Assembly (NCBI GenBank): GCA_003184365.1
Contig: NKYR01000009.1
Location: forward strand, 434,001-498,000
Origin: Evernia prunastri
Taxonomy: Eukaryota; Ascomycota; Lecanoromycetes; Lecanorales; Parmeliaceae
DNA length: 64,000 nucleotides
Direction: 5' to 3'
Shown: one piece after another, positions 48,929 to 60,100 of the stretch
Numbering within the stretch: the first letter of the stretch is position 1
Layout of the letters: every line of letters starts with the position of its first letter
The notes under the pieces: model-generated
The model's input: only the letters and a program-made list of their open reading frames with translations
Database searches by the model: none
What the model was told of the DNA's origin: nothing
Program-made: the position numbers and the translations under genes

Positions 48929-50194
48929 ATGCCTCGTAACAAGGGCAATATCGATCTTTCAGCGCCCAAAAAGAGTGCTCTAATGGCCCTGAGTAACCTC
49001 AACAATGTCTCAAATCGTCAGGTTGCTGACGTATTTCATTGCGACGAAAAAACAGTCCGAAATGTCAAAAAACGCGTCTCCGAAGCGGAGAGAGAAAACA
49101 TTGACCCATTTTCTTTGGAGGCACATCAAAGACGTCCACAGTCAGGACGACCTCTAGTAATCAACGACAGGCTTCTTCGACGTCTTGTTAGACATGCTAC
49201 CAAGAATCGATTCAATCGTCGCAAAACCTGGGTTCAAATTGCCCGCGAAGTGGGATGTATGGCCTCCACCGGGGCAATACATGCAGCATTCTCTCGAGCT
49301 GGCTATGGACGATACCCTCCCCGGTACAAGCCTCCATTGTCTCCGGAACAAAAGCTAAAACGCCTACAATTCGCCATAGAGTGGCTGGAGAAGCTGCGGG
49401 GAAAAGAGCATATGATAGTCCACAGTGACGAGACATCGATACGCGTTGGAGAGACTCGGGGGCAGATATGAGTCACAAGGTCGAAGGATGAGGCATACGA
49501 CAAGGACTGCATCGAGTCACGGTATCGAGGATACACAGAAATGATGTTCTGGGGCTGTTACACCTCTGAACTACGGGGTCCTAGCTTCATGTTCACGAAA
49601 GAGACGGCCCCTGAGAGGGAACAAGCCCAGGAGGATCTCAACGATCGCAATGAGGATTATCTGGTTCAACAACAGATCATCAAGGAGCATTTCTTAGCGG
49701 AGCAGGCTAAGAAGCCCAAAAGTCGGCGTCTAAAACGTATTCCGAAGCCTGATGGGAAGCTGCTTGAGAGGAATAAGAATGCCAAAGAGAGAATCGATTG
49801 GTATCGATATCAGACATACGTGCTTTTGCCACGATTGATCCCATTCATTCATGAAGTGATTGCTAAGTATGGCGAGTGTTTTCTGATTCAAGACGGTGCT
49901 CCCAGTCACAATGCCTGGCAACAAGATGAACTTCTTAAAATACCGCGTCTCACCGTCCTTCCCTGGCCTTCAAACTCTCCGGATTTGAATCAGATCGAGC
50001 CCTGCTGGTATCATTTAAAACGGAAGATCTCGAAGAGGCCATACACCCCGAAGATCAAGGATAGTACAATTGAGGCCTGGAACGAGGAGTGGCAAGATTT
50101 GGATATGAATAAGGTGGGCAAGTGGTGTGGGAAGATTTGCAGTCGCATGGAGCGCGTGATGGAACAACAAGGCGATAACAAATTTCACGGCTAA
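48929..50194 (+). pseudogene. Tc1/mariner transposase with one in-frame stop
   Basis: One continuous frame of about 421 codons interrupted only by TGA at 49469-49471. The N-terminal part has a helix-turn-helix region (NVSNRQVADVFHCDEKTVRN). The catalytic triad reads as D in VHSDETS, D in LIQDGAPSH and E in DLNQIEP; the last two are separated by 34 residues, the DD34E spacing of Tc1-like enzymes. The stop falls just after the first catalytic Asp (after GETRGQI). Both halves are otherwise intact and in the same frame, so the damage is a single substitution, probably from a Trp or Arg codon. As written, this copy cannot make full-length transposase without read-through, but it could be mobilised in trans because both ends are intact. 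Confidence 0.9.
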
Positions 50195-50303
50195 GGCTTA
50201 TAATCAACTATTCAAATAGTCTATATCTTCAATCGGAAGGTATTTGAATGTGTAGTTGTTGAATAATAAAATAATAAAGAAAGTACTCCCAAAAATTGCA
50301 TGC

Positions 50304-50335
50304 GGGTGCGGATTAATTAAGCGAAAAGTCTGTTG
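50304..50335 (-). repeat. Right terminal inverted repeat
   Basis: Reads GGGTGCGGATTAATTAAGCG onward and ends GTCTGTTG. Pairs with 48841-48872 at 30 of 32 positions. Confidence 0.95.
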
Positions 50336-50337
50336 TA
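50336..50337. repeat. TA target-site duplication, right
   Basis: TA immediately after the right inverted repeat, matching 48839-48840. Confidence 0.85.
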
Positions 50338-51321
50338 CATGATCTCTGAGGAATTGGAATCGCCTGGGATATCGCCATGTGTAACACCAATTCTCTTCGA
50401 TGCCCGCTAGGGTCTTGTATGCACAACTGTAAGACGTCCCGCATCTGATCCAGTTTCGAACAGATTGGTCGACGTGCTGAAATAATGGTTGGGATCCGCT
50501 TTGCTGGAAGTGACACTCCGAACGACAGTAATGTTTATCTCATTTTTGTCTCGGATTGATCGAAAGCTGTTGATACGAAAGACTGGGATAGTAATGTTTG
50601 CCACAGTACTTTTCGGCAGCATGACTGGAAGTCATGGCAAAAATCGTTTGTAGGACGCAGGAACCGACTTGTTGAAGTCAAACAGACTGGCCGAGGACGC
50701 CAATCCTACTGCACTGTAGACCTCATACTTCCTGTTGTTGCCATACGCATTGTGCTCGTTCCAAGAAAACGAGGGTCCAGGCTGAGGTATCTTTAGTATC
50801 TCATCTGAGTGTTGATATAGTTCGGCTGGTATCCAACTGACGGCACCTGTCAAAAGTGGACTGGTAAATAGAGAAGGTGTCGCAAGCAGGAATACGACCC
50901 ACAATGTCGGTACCAGACTTGTTCGCCGGCCGGTGACGGGTTTGCGGAAGGGAGGACAGCGATAGTTAATCATGCGATCCAGGTCGCTGAGGCTGGCGCC
51001 GTCTTTTTCAAGTACCATGAAGGCCATACGCCATCCAGCAAGCGTCAGCCACGCACCACCAGCCAGCCTCTGGAAGACCAAGGCTAATGATATTATACTC
51101 GTCATGGCGGGTTGTGTGAGCGATGAGAACGCATTGCCTTGGCTGTCCACGTTCGAAAAATCGCCAGCTGTGATGGGAAAGATTCTGTCGTCAACGACTG
51201 CGAGGAGGCTTGAAGTAAATGCGACAGTGGCTAGCAAGTGTAGCATGGGAAGAATCCAATCCGCCAGACGAGCTGACCAACCCTCTTTGTCGTGCCGATA
51301 CCGGCACTTATGATCAGCCAT
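50338..51321 (-). pseudogene. Multi-pass membrane protein, damaged, abutting the transposon
   Basis: From ATG 51321 an open frame of 229 residues has hydrophobic helices (WILPMLHLLATVAFTSSLLA, MTSIISLALVFQRLAGGAWL, SLVPTLWVVFLLATPSLF). It ends at a TGA at 50634-50632, but the same frame continues coding-like for 73 more codons (STVANITIPVFRINSF, VRSVTSSKADPNHYF). In another frame a coding-like segment, LQLCIQDPSGHRRELVLH, runs up to the TA target site of the Tc1 element. The gene therefore seems to have lost its frame once or twice, unless short introns (about 46-48 nt) explain the switches, and its 3' end sits at the insertion point. The family is not recognised beyond fungal membrane proteins with a similar N-terminal half. 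Regulation and partner genes cannot be inferred. Confidence 0.6.
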
Positions 51322-54188
51322 CGGAAGCTACACAATATGAACAGGTTGACAGGGCCCCAGTGAGCCAATGTGAAGTGGAAGGGAATGGAGATGAGAGAGG
51401 AGAGACAAGAAGACTATCGCAGTACTGAACAATGATCCGCATACACAATTCCAAAACCACTCTCAGCGATGCTTCGCGTAAAAGAAGACCAAAGCGAAAA
51501 AAGAAGGGAGATTTAGGATCGCAATGAGGGGAACGAAAGCAGCAGTCAGCGAAGCCTCGAGCTAAACCTTGGGCATTTCAAGGCTGCGGTTGATGTTCTC
51601 TGTAAATGGAGCGACATGCAGGAAGTCCTTATCTGCGAGATTTGTCTGGTCAATTGATGGATGTATCACATCTGTACCAGTAATGCCAAGAGTTCCGACA
51701 TTTTCTGCACTGGACGTTTTAGACCATATGCGGTCTATCAATTCACGAACTCAAGAATTGGCTATCTCCCTCTCCTGAATCGTAATGCATCTTTATGCGT
51801 AAACACGTTTCAGACGATGTGTTCTTCCCAAGGCATCCAAGTTTGATTCTGATAAGAGTGTATACATCTGAATAGTGGAAGAGCGGAGTCGGTTCCCATT
51901 GGATTCGCTCAAACTGCGTTCCCCTTATCTACAGCTGTTCTAACAATGCCGAGTTTCTCGTCCAAGAACTGAAAAGTGATAAGGCTCACAGCTAGACGTA
52001 CTCCAGGGGAAATGCAATCTTTTCTTCACACCAGTCACAGCGTCCCCATAGGCTGTATTATGTTGTAGCGGTTTTGCCTTCCCCCCCCCTCCCCGGCGTT
52101 GTGGCCAATGTCCGCATTATGTACATACCCGTACCTACCTTAGTGCTTACGAGTGCAACCCTCCTAGATTGAAAGAATGAAATGAAAAGGGTAAAGAAAA
52201 TAGCTATCACAAGAAGCTCATGTCACTGCGGTTCCGTACCCCGCCTCCCGTGTGTGCATAAAGTCCCCCGTCCATCAGGTGCGAGTTTGATTGCCTTGGT
52301 ACCAAGTCTCCCTCCAGACTCCAACTTGTCGCCCCAGAGTGTTGGTTGGTATCTTCGGTTGCGTCTGACAGCCTGGTATGATGCCCCGTCTTCTTTGTCC
52401 TCCTCACTCTCAGCCTCTGAGTCTGTCCATATCTTAGCTTGTACCCGTTTGATTGATTGCGTCATACTACCCTGTAGTTAGTCCCTTAGTAGGCCAACTA
52501 TGCGAGATCACGTACTTTATCTTTCAATCAATCAATCAATCAAGCTCGCCTCCTAAAAAGAGAGGCTATATAATTCGGTGTAGGCCTTCTGGTGCCTTGC
52601 TGCTTGCGTCACTGTGAGCGGTGACCCTGCATCGCCTGGACCCCCATATCATAACCGCGTCTTGTCCTTTGACGTTGTTACCCTTCAAGTCTTTCTTGTT
52701 GATCCTCATCAAGGACCCGAATTTGCTTAATGAGTCCAGTGCTCCGCATGAAATTCGCCACCATGAAGACATAGCGTGATATTGTGTGTATAATCTTATG
52801 CGTTATTCACCCCCCTTTGCACCTTTCGCCTTTCGGTCGTCTAAAGCCTACTCCTTTGCCTTGCGAATAGCCTGCAGTCGTGAAGCAGATGGCGAGCTGT
52901 TTGTTTGGCTCGCCCGCATTCACACTTATCGTTGTCGATATCTGAAACTCTTCTACTGAATAGAAAGACTCTAAGGCCGATCTTTTCGGTTCTTATTTAC
53001 GTGAGTAATGATATTTCGATGCGTTTGAGCCTGGCGTGCGGCCGTGTTATTTTGATAGACGGTGTAAGCTGGATCCTTTTTAAAGATTCATTCCTTAGCC
53101 CATCATTGATTGGCATGTTTCGTGATAGCCGTCTTAAACGTTGCAATCATCCTATACTTGATTGCTTGCTTGCTGTGGGGCGGTCTCGTTGATGTCCCTC
53201 TCTACTACCTTGCCATGCACCACTCTCGTCTTCCATCCAGTGGCCTTTTTCGCCTCTGAATCTGCTCATTCGTTACCTGGTAAGCCGATGTGGGTTGTAC
53301 CTGGCTACGTACATAACTAGTACTCGTCCAGTCACATATAAATTGATGTAAGATAATTAGCTTATCGTACACCCTGCCCGGTCCCTGCGTACTCTACCCC
53401 GCACAGCCCACGCTTCTCCTGCGGACCCTCGGACCCTAAAGTAGGAGAAAACTAGAAACCGCTAAGGAATCGAACTCACCTCAAGGTAATAAATACACGT
53501 ATACTTCCGACCACACTAGGAGCTTTGCGCTTGACTCAACCATTCGATATTGTAATACTACTTACTTCAATCAGAGGGACAGGGAGTTATTGCGTTTACA
53601 CTTGGAGTATATCGCCTTGTCCGAACATCGCATGTGCAATTCAAAAAAACAAGAAAGAAAAGCTCATAGACGGCTGAGCAGGTGTGCAAGTCTCAAGCTT
53701 AGGTCAAAAGAGAGGTCAAAAGCGCGCAATGATGATGATATCCAAGGCATCCAAGGTGGATAAGTCCTGAAGGATTTCCAATGCAACGCGATAGGCCTGA
53801 TAATTCAGCAGGAGATTGAATATCATATTTCGGATTACATTCCAGTCGCTACCATTCACAGTTCCAGCGTCACGTATTGGCAAATCGGAACATACTCCGA
53901 GCGACGCGGATCTAAGGTAGTGTTGATTTCGCCAACTTGCAAACGTTGTACACTAGTCGCAGCGGGATTGCTATTGCTCAAAATGGTAAGAGATGCGAGT
54001 TGCCATCATAGACCTACTAATCAGCCTGTGTGAGATTCTTTGTAGGGTCACACCGCCGGCTTCCCCCCCCTTTCAGCCATCAAAGTTGATACGTAGGTTA
54101 CCTTAGTGGCAATCAGCCCTGCAGTATTCTATACTAGTGGCTTGGCAACAACCTCTATGTTACAACCACTTCGATAGAGCATCAGATC
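51322..54188. other. Long gene-free region next to the PKS-NRPS
   Basis: About 2.9 kb without any recognisable gene. It includes an (AATC)n microsatellite at about 52525-52551, C-runs at 52081-52092 and 54063-54072, and a tRNA-like B-box on the minus strand near 53466-53480 that does not fold into a tRNA. The region upstream of 54189 contains the 3' flank of the PKS-NRPS gene. Confidence 0.5.
52525..52551. repeat. (AATC)n microsatellite
   Basis: Five or so tandem copies of the tetramer AATC, read directly. Confidence 0.88.
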
Positions 54189-57100
54189 TTAAGCCTGTAG
54201 TTTGTTATTCAACAGTGGGAACGGCTGACTGCGAGCCTCGAGTAGCAGGCTTACTAGCCAAGACCTTTTCAGGTATTCTGTGACCTCTGGCGTCAAGCCT
54301 GCCTCGTTCGCCCGTCTGATCCATTCTGCATCACTCTGGGTCACAAAATGAACACCGTGTTTCTTTTCCAGATATTGACCGAGTTGGTGAATACCTACGG
54401 CCTCGTCATCGTTGCCGCAGTGATTCCTGTACTCAACCTTCCCAACACCTTTCCTCGGCCCGGCCACCGCATCATCCGCCATCGCCTGGGCCACGACCTC
54501 AACTCCAACGAATTGGAACCAGCCCTCCAATGCGGCCATTTCGGGAACAGATTGTAGCCTTTCCGCGAAGTGCAGCACGTTGTGCATGACGTCCAGCTTG
54601 GGGGCGTCAAGACCGACTATCGCAGTTGGGCGGTGGACTGTAACCGACAGCCCTGTCGTGGAGCTGACATTCTCGAGGTAGCTCTCACAAGCCCATTTGG
54701 AGATGACATAACCATCCATTGTTCCCTCCGGTGGGTAGGCGCCTAGAGGTTCTTCGTACAGCTCCCGCATAGCTAGCGCTGCAACACCCGCTGTAGAGAC
54801 ATAGTGGAAGTGCTTGACGTTCGCATAATGGAGTGCGAGTCTGACCAGCTCCTTGGTTGACTCCAGATTGGCGGTCCGGAGGGTTGTATAACTCTTTAGA
54901 AAGGACACGTCTGCGCCGTTGTGGATGATGGCATCCGCGTGAAAGAATATCTGCCGTACGCTTTCCTCAGATAGTCCAAGGTGTGGTTGCGTAAGATCGC
55001 CAGGGTAGATAACGACCTTAGGGGAGGTGAAGCTAGATAGCTTTTTCGGATCCCGAACGGCAATGCAGTAAATGGCTCTAATCTCCTCCATCGCCGTCAG
55101 TCTGCGGAGGAGTTCTCGGCCTAGGAATCCGGTGGCGCCCGTTAGAGCAATGATAGCACCATCTCGTGGCCAGATCAGAGATCGAGGCACCTGTACTACT
55201 TTGTGGTCATCATCGAACTTCGTCTCCTCTTGCCAGTCGACGCTTGTACCCTTCGACGTGTCATCTTCCTTGATACTCAGCAACGCCGCCATTTCTATGA
55301 GCGTGCTTGATTGGAATAGATCCACGAGAGGTATTGTCAAGCCGACCCGCTTCCTGATCTCTGCCTGCACGCTGATGAGCAACAGAGAGTTGCCACCCAC
55401 GAGAAAGAAGTCAGATGTAGCGTGGACAGTGTGCACCTGCGTCATCTCCGCCAGGACCGAAAGCCAGATCTCCTTCATCTTCCTTTGGTTCTCCGTCTCC
55501 TCGGCCCATGAGGATCCATTGATCCCACCATCTGGAGTCATGCCAACTGTTTCTAGCGGCATTTTGGCAATCCCCCTACGATCGACCTTACCGTGATGAT
55601 TCAGTGGTAAAGATGGCAGTGCTATAATGACGGACGGACGCATGTAATTTGGCAATACAAGTTCTGTCACAAGTCCGCTCAGAAATGCATCCCTGGCATC
55701 CCTTGTTCGGTAGCGAGACTCTGCATCAGGAGTCAAGACAACGTGTGCCACGAGGAAGGCCGAGCTTGCATCTCCCTTTTCCGGTCTACGCATGTGTACG
55801 ATAGCGTCTGTAATGTTGCTCCGCGAAGCACCAATGATGTTTGCTTCAATTTCCTGCAACTCGATCCGCTGACCGCGCAGCTTGACCTGTGTGTCTCCTG
55901 CGATGCGTGCCTGTAGAATAAAGAGGCCGTCAGAAGTGCGTAGATATCCGCGATCACCGCTACGATGCGCGCGTGTCCAGCCCATGCCAACGGCACTGGG
56001 TCCCGCTAGCGTGTCGACAGGAAATCGCTCCGCGGTTGACGACGGGTTGTTGATGTATCTATTCGCAACACCAGCCCCACCGATGACTAATTGACCAGGA
56101 ATGCCGGCTGGAACGGGATGATCCTGCTCGTCGACGACATAGACCGTGTAATTAGGCATCACCTTGCCGATTGGCACAGGCATGTCAGCGCCGTCGAGGT
56201 TCTGATACGGGACTTCGTAAATATGCGGTATGATGGTCTCCGCCGGGCCGTAGACATTCAAAGTGCGAAGAGCCGGCTTGCCCAGCATCTGCAGGTGTTT
56301 GACCAGGTTGAAGCCAAAGTCCTCGCCGCCAGAGATGTGCCACATCCAGGATGAATTCCGCAACTGAGTAAGATCACCATACTGAAGCCAAGATACTGCC
56401 TCGGAAGGCACCGCGAGCGTCATCGTGACCGTTTCTGATGCGATGAGCTTTGTCAATGCAATTGGGTCCTTGCGAGCTGCTTGCGCGGCAACGACTACGG
56501 TGCCTTTAGTGGCGAGGGCCACGAGGGTTTGCCACCAGGACACATCAAAACTCAGGGAAATTTGCTGGAGCATCGTTTGTGGTTGCAGTGGCCATTGGTG
56601 AAGGAAGCCCTTTATCGAGTTGGTAATCATGCGGTGCGGGAGAGAGATACCCTACTCACGTCCTTGAATCAGTACTTTTCTAGTGAAAGAAAAAAAGAAA
56701 TTCGAATTAATTGCGCGATCCATCTAGGATATACACCGGATGTATACATACCTTAGGAACACCGGTTGACCCGCTTGTATACAACACCATGGCTTCATCT
56801 TCGGCCCTCGGCTTGTGAAGAGAAGGGATCGTGACTCGAGCGGACTCTGAAATACTAGAGAGGTTGATCACAGCGTCTGGTTTCTTCCATCCAACTCTTG
56901 TAACCAGCGGACTGGTGTTATCATGAATCAGAATCGCTGCCAGCTGTGCGTCTTGGATGATCGTTGCAAGACGTTGGGTCCCTTGGCCGAGTTCAAGAGG
57001 CACATACGTGCCCCCAGCCGGCCAGATCCCCAGCATAGAGCAGATCCAATCAGGAGATGGCTCTTGCAGGATGCCGACTCTCGAGTGAGCCGCAATATTC

Positions 57101-60100
57101 AGGTCGGCAATGGCTTTCGCAATAGTATAAGATCTCAAGTTCATATCTCTGTATGAAAGGAGGGAGCCGTTTCCGTCTTTCAGAGCGATAGAATCAGGCT
57201 GCTCAGAAGCGACACTGTCAATTTCGTCAAGCATGGTCGTCTCGTCGAGATCCAGATGCAGACCTAGATAAAATGTCCGTCAGATAATATGACCAAAGGA
57301 GAGACATCATGGTGGCGCTATAAAATTGGTAATCTAAAGAAAAATCTACCAAAGAAGGTCGATGGGATAATTTGACCCGATACACCCGTACGTGCTAAAG
57401 GTCATACTCGGAAGCTATTGCTTGAAAGAGGTGTATGAGTGGAACTTACCCTGACCCATCTTGAGGGCGTGCTCAACGTCGACGGTATTGAACATCTGCG
57501 GCTCTCCTCCCAGCAGTTCGCAATCATCGGCAAAAGCTTGAACCAAATTGTAGTAGCAGTGCAATATCAAACTCGAATCTTCTTGCTTATACAGACTCTC
57601 TTGAACCATAATAGCCACCGAAGGGTTTCCCGTTGGATTGTCAATGATATCCAACATTACATCATACGGCATCTCGCCGATAGCGTATTCCTGGCCCTCA
57701 AGCTCGCCGTTCCCAAACGGCTGCTTCTCGTTGACCTGACGGTAGTCAATGAATGCCTGGAACAGCGGGCTGTGCGTCGGGCTGCGCTTGACTCCAATTT
57801 CGTTGAGGATTACATCGAAAGCTACAGCCGAATTGGCGAGCCCTGACAAGATTTTCTTCTTGGCCTGTGTGATGATGGAACTAAAAGGCAGGCCGAGTGA
57901 GGTATGTAGTCGTACAGGGAACAGATTCAGGAACATGCCGATGCTTTCCATGGCGCCCCGCTCAGTGCGATTCGCGTCTGCGATGCCGATGCAGATGTCT
58001 TCTGTGCTGGTAAAGCGGGCGAGTACGACCTGGAAGACGGCGCAGTAGAAGTGGAAAGGGGTCACCTTCAGCTTTCGGCAAAGGGACCGGATCTTGCTTG
58101 CTGTGTTTGTGCTGAATTTTGTTTCTGACTTGAGATGTCGATAAGTTGTCAAGACTTTGCGTAGACGAGAGGAATCAGACGAGACGTTGAGGATTGGAAG
58201 AATGTCCGGGAGGTCATGGAACTCCTTGCGCCAATAAGAGATTTCATTATCCCATTGACCGTTGCGCAGTCGGCTCAACTGCTGCTCAGAAAAGTCTGGG
58301 TATTGCAGATGCGGGGGCGACAGTGTTTCTCCAACGTATAGCCGTTGTAGGTCAGAGACAAGCACAACTAGACTGGTGCCATCCATGTTGATATGATGGT
58401 AGCCGAAAAGGAGGTAGTGTCGCATCCGTGACTGAGAAAGCAAAATAATTCTCATGGTCTCCCCCTTGCTGAGGTCGTAGATATGCTTTTCAATCCCTGG
58501 AACTGCTGCTGAATATCTTCCTGAGAGGATAGATTCAGAGTCTCTAGGTGTAGAGGAGATTTCACGAGGACTCTCTGCATCGATTGGTGCTTGCTGTTGA
58601 AGAAACATGTTCGCAGGGCTTCATGCCTGCTTCCTAGATCACGGACCGCCCTCGCTAGGTCGTGGATCTTGACCTCTCCGGCGATCAGCATGGAACACGT
58701 GATATTGAATGCGGTTGGATCCGTTACGAGTTGGCTCATGAACCAGAAGCGGGACTGCCCAAACGACATTGGGACTATCTTCTCTATTGGCTGGGGCTCT
58801 ATAGCCGGTAGTGAAGAAGTTTTAAACTGAGATGAGGAGGGGATTGGGGGGGTCGATAGTCCTAGTCCACTAGATTGACCCGATGAACTTATATCAAAGA
58901 TATCGTCAGGAGTGAAATTTGCGGACGTGGAGCCCACCGAGGTCGAAGCTGACGTTGAGCTTTCTTGGGATGAACTGGCTGTCGAACTAGCTGCGGCATT
59001 TGAGGTAGCTTCTGGTTGACTCTGTTCATCAACTCCCCTGGCTAACTCGGATGGCAGCTTTCCGACAGCATATCCTACAATCTCTTCGATCGTGGCTCCT
59101 CCAAGGATCTTAAGCACAGGAATATCGACCTCGAATTCTCGCAGGAACCAGGATCGGATCTCGACTGCGACAAGAGAGTCAATACCTAAGTCATCCGCGG
59201 CTTGCTCGAGTAAGAAGCTAGGGTCGTTGGCTGTCTCAGAGCGAAGCTGCAGAATGAGCTTGAACTTTTCGAGAACGGTATCTAGTAGGTGTGGTCAGCA
59301 GAGATCTATATGTGATGAGCATATCTTCTTCATGACTGCTTGGGAAAAGCATGTTGGAGCAACCCTTTGAGAAACATCACACTGCGATGACGTTGCTTGT
59401 CTTCTTTCATACACACGAACAATCTTACCTCGAACAATTTGCTCAACCTGACTCTGCGTCTCTGCCAGCTTCAGCAGCTCTCCAGGCGAAACAGCCGCTG
59501 CCGACTTGTCCATCGTGTGGACAGCTTTACTCGACGCGCTTCTAACCACATACCCAAATCGCGAGTTCTCACACCAGGTGGGCTTGAAGTCCTCCTCGGG
59601 CGCGGCGACGTGCAAACCTGTGATCAACTCCTCAGAGTGTCCGGATCCGACTCGCCCGGCCAGGATAGCATTCGCGAAGGCGAGCCGGAAGTCCCATTCT
59701 GACATCTTGCGGTATCCAGCACCAACGAGCTGAGCGAGAACGGAGTCACTGACCTCACGCGCCATGTACCCAATGCCCATGACTGCGCCGATATCGATGA
59801 CACTGGCTGCAGCGCCACGCTGTCGACGCTGCGCCGCAAGACCGATCATATACATGTTTGCTGCTGCATAGTTGGACTGTCCACTGTTGCCAAAGACACA
59901 TGAGAGGGATGAAAAGAGAATGAAGAACTCAAGTGGTTCATCGTAGAAAATTTCATCCAGGAAGCGAGTCCCGTCCACTTTGGGCTTCAAAACCCGCATC
60001 ATTTGGTCATAGGTCATCTGTTCGAAGGTAGCGTCTCGGAGGACCATAGCGCCGTTGGCGACGCCGGCGATAGGTGGCCAAGAGTGTCGAATGTTGGTGA

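Larger units (their letters stand above)
48841..50335 (+). mobile_element. Complete Tc1/mariner-type DNA transposon (1495 bp)
   Basis: The element is bounded by 32-bp terminal inverted repeats that match at 30 of 32 positions and are flanked by TA on both sides. It contains a single transposase reading frame (48929-50194) in the sense orientation. Size, termini, target site and the DDE-type transposase all fit Tc1/mariner. The high repeat-end identity and single stop codon suggest a fairly recent insertion. It lies between an MBOAT gene and the 3' end of a damaged membrane-protein gene. Confidence 0.95.

Noticed and set aside
53460..53540. tRNA-like B-box (GTTCGATTCC on the minus strand) with an A-box-like TGTGGTCGG
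   Set aside because: The flanking bases do not form a T-stem or acceptor stem, so at most it is a decayed tRNA.
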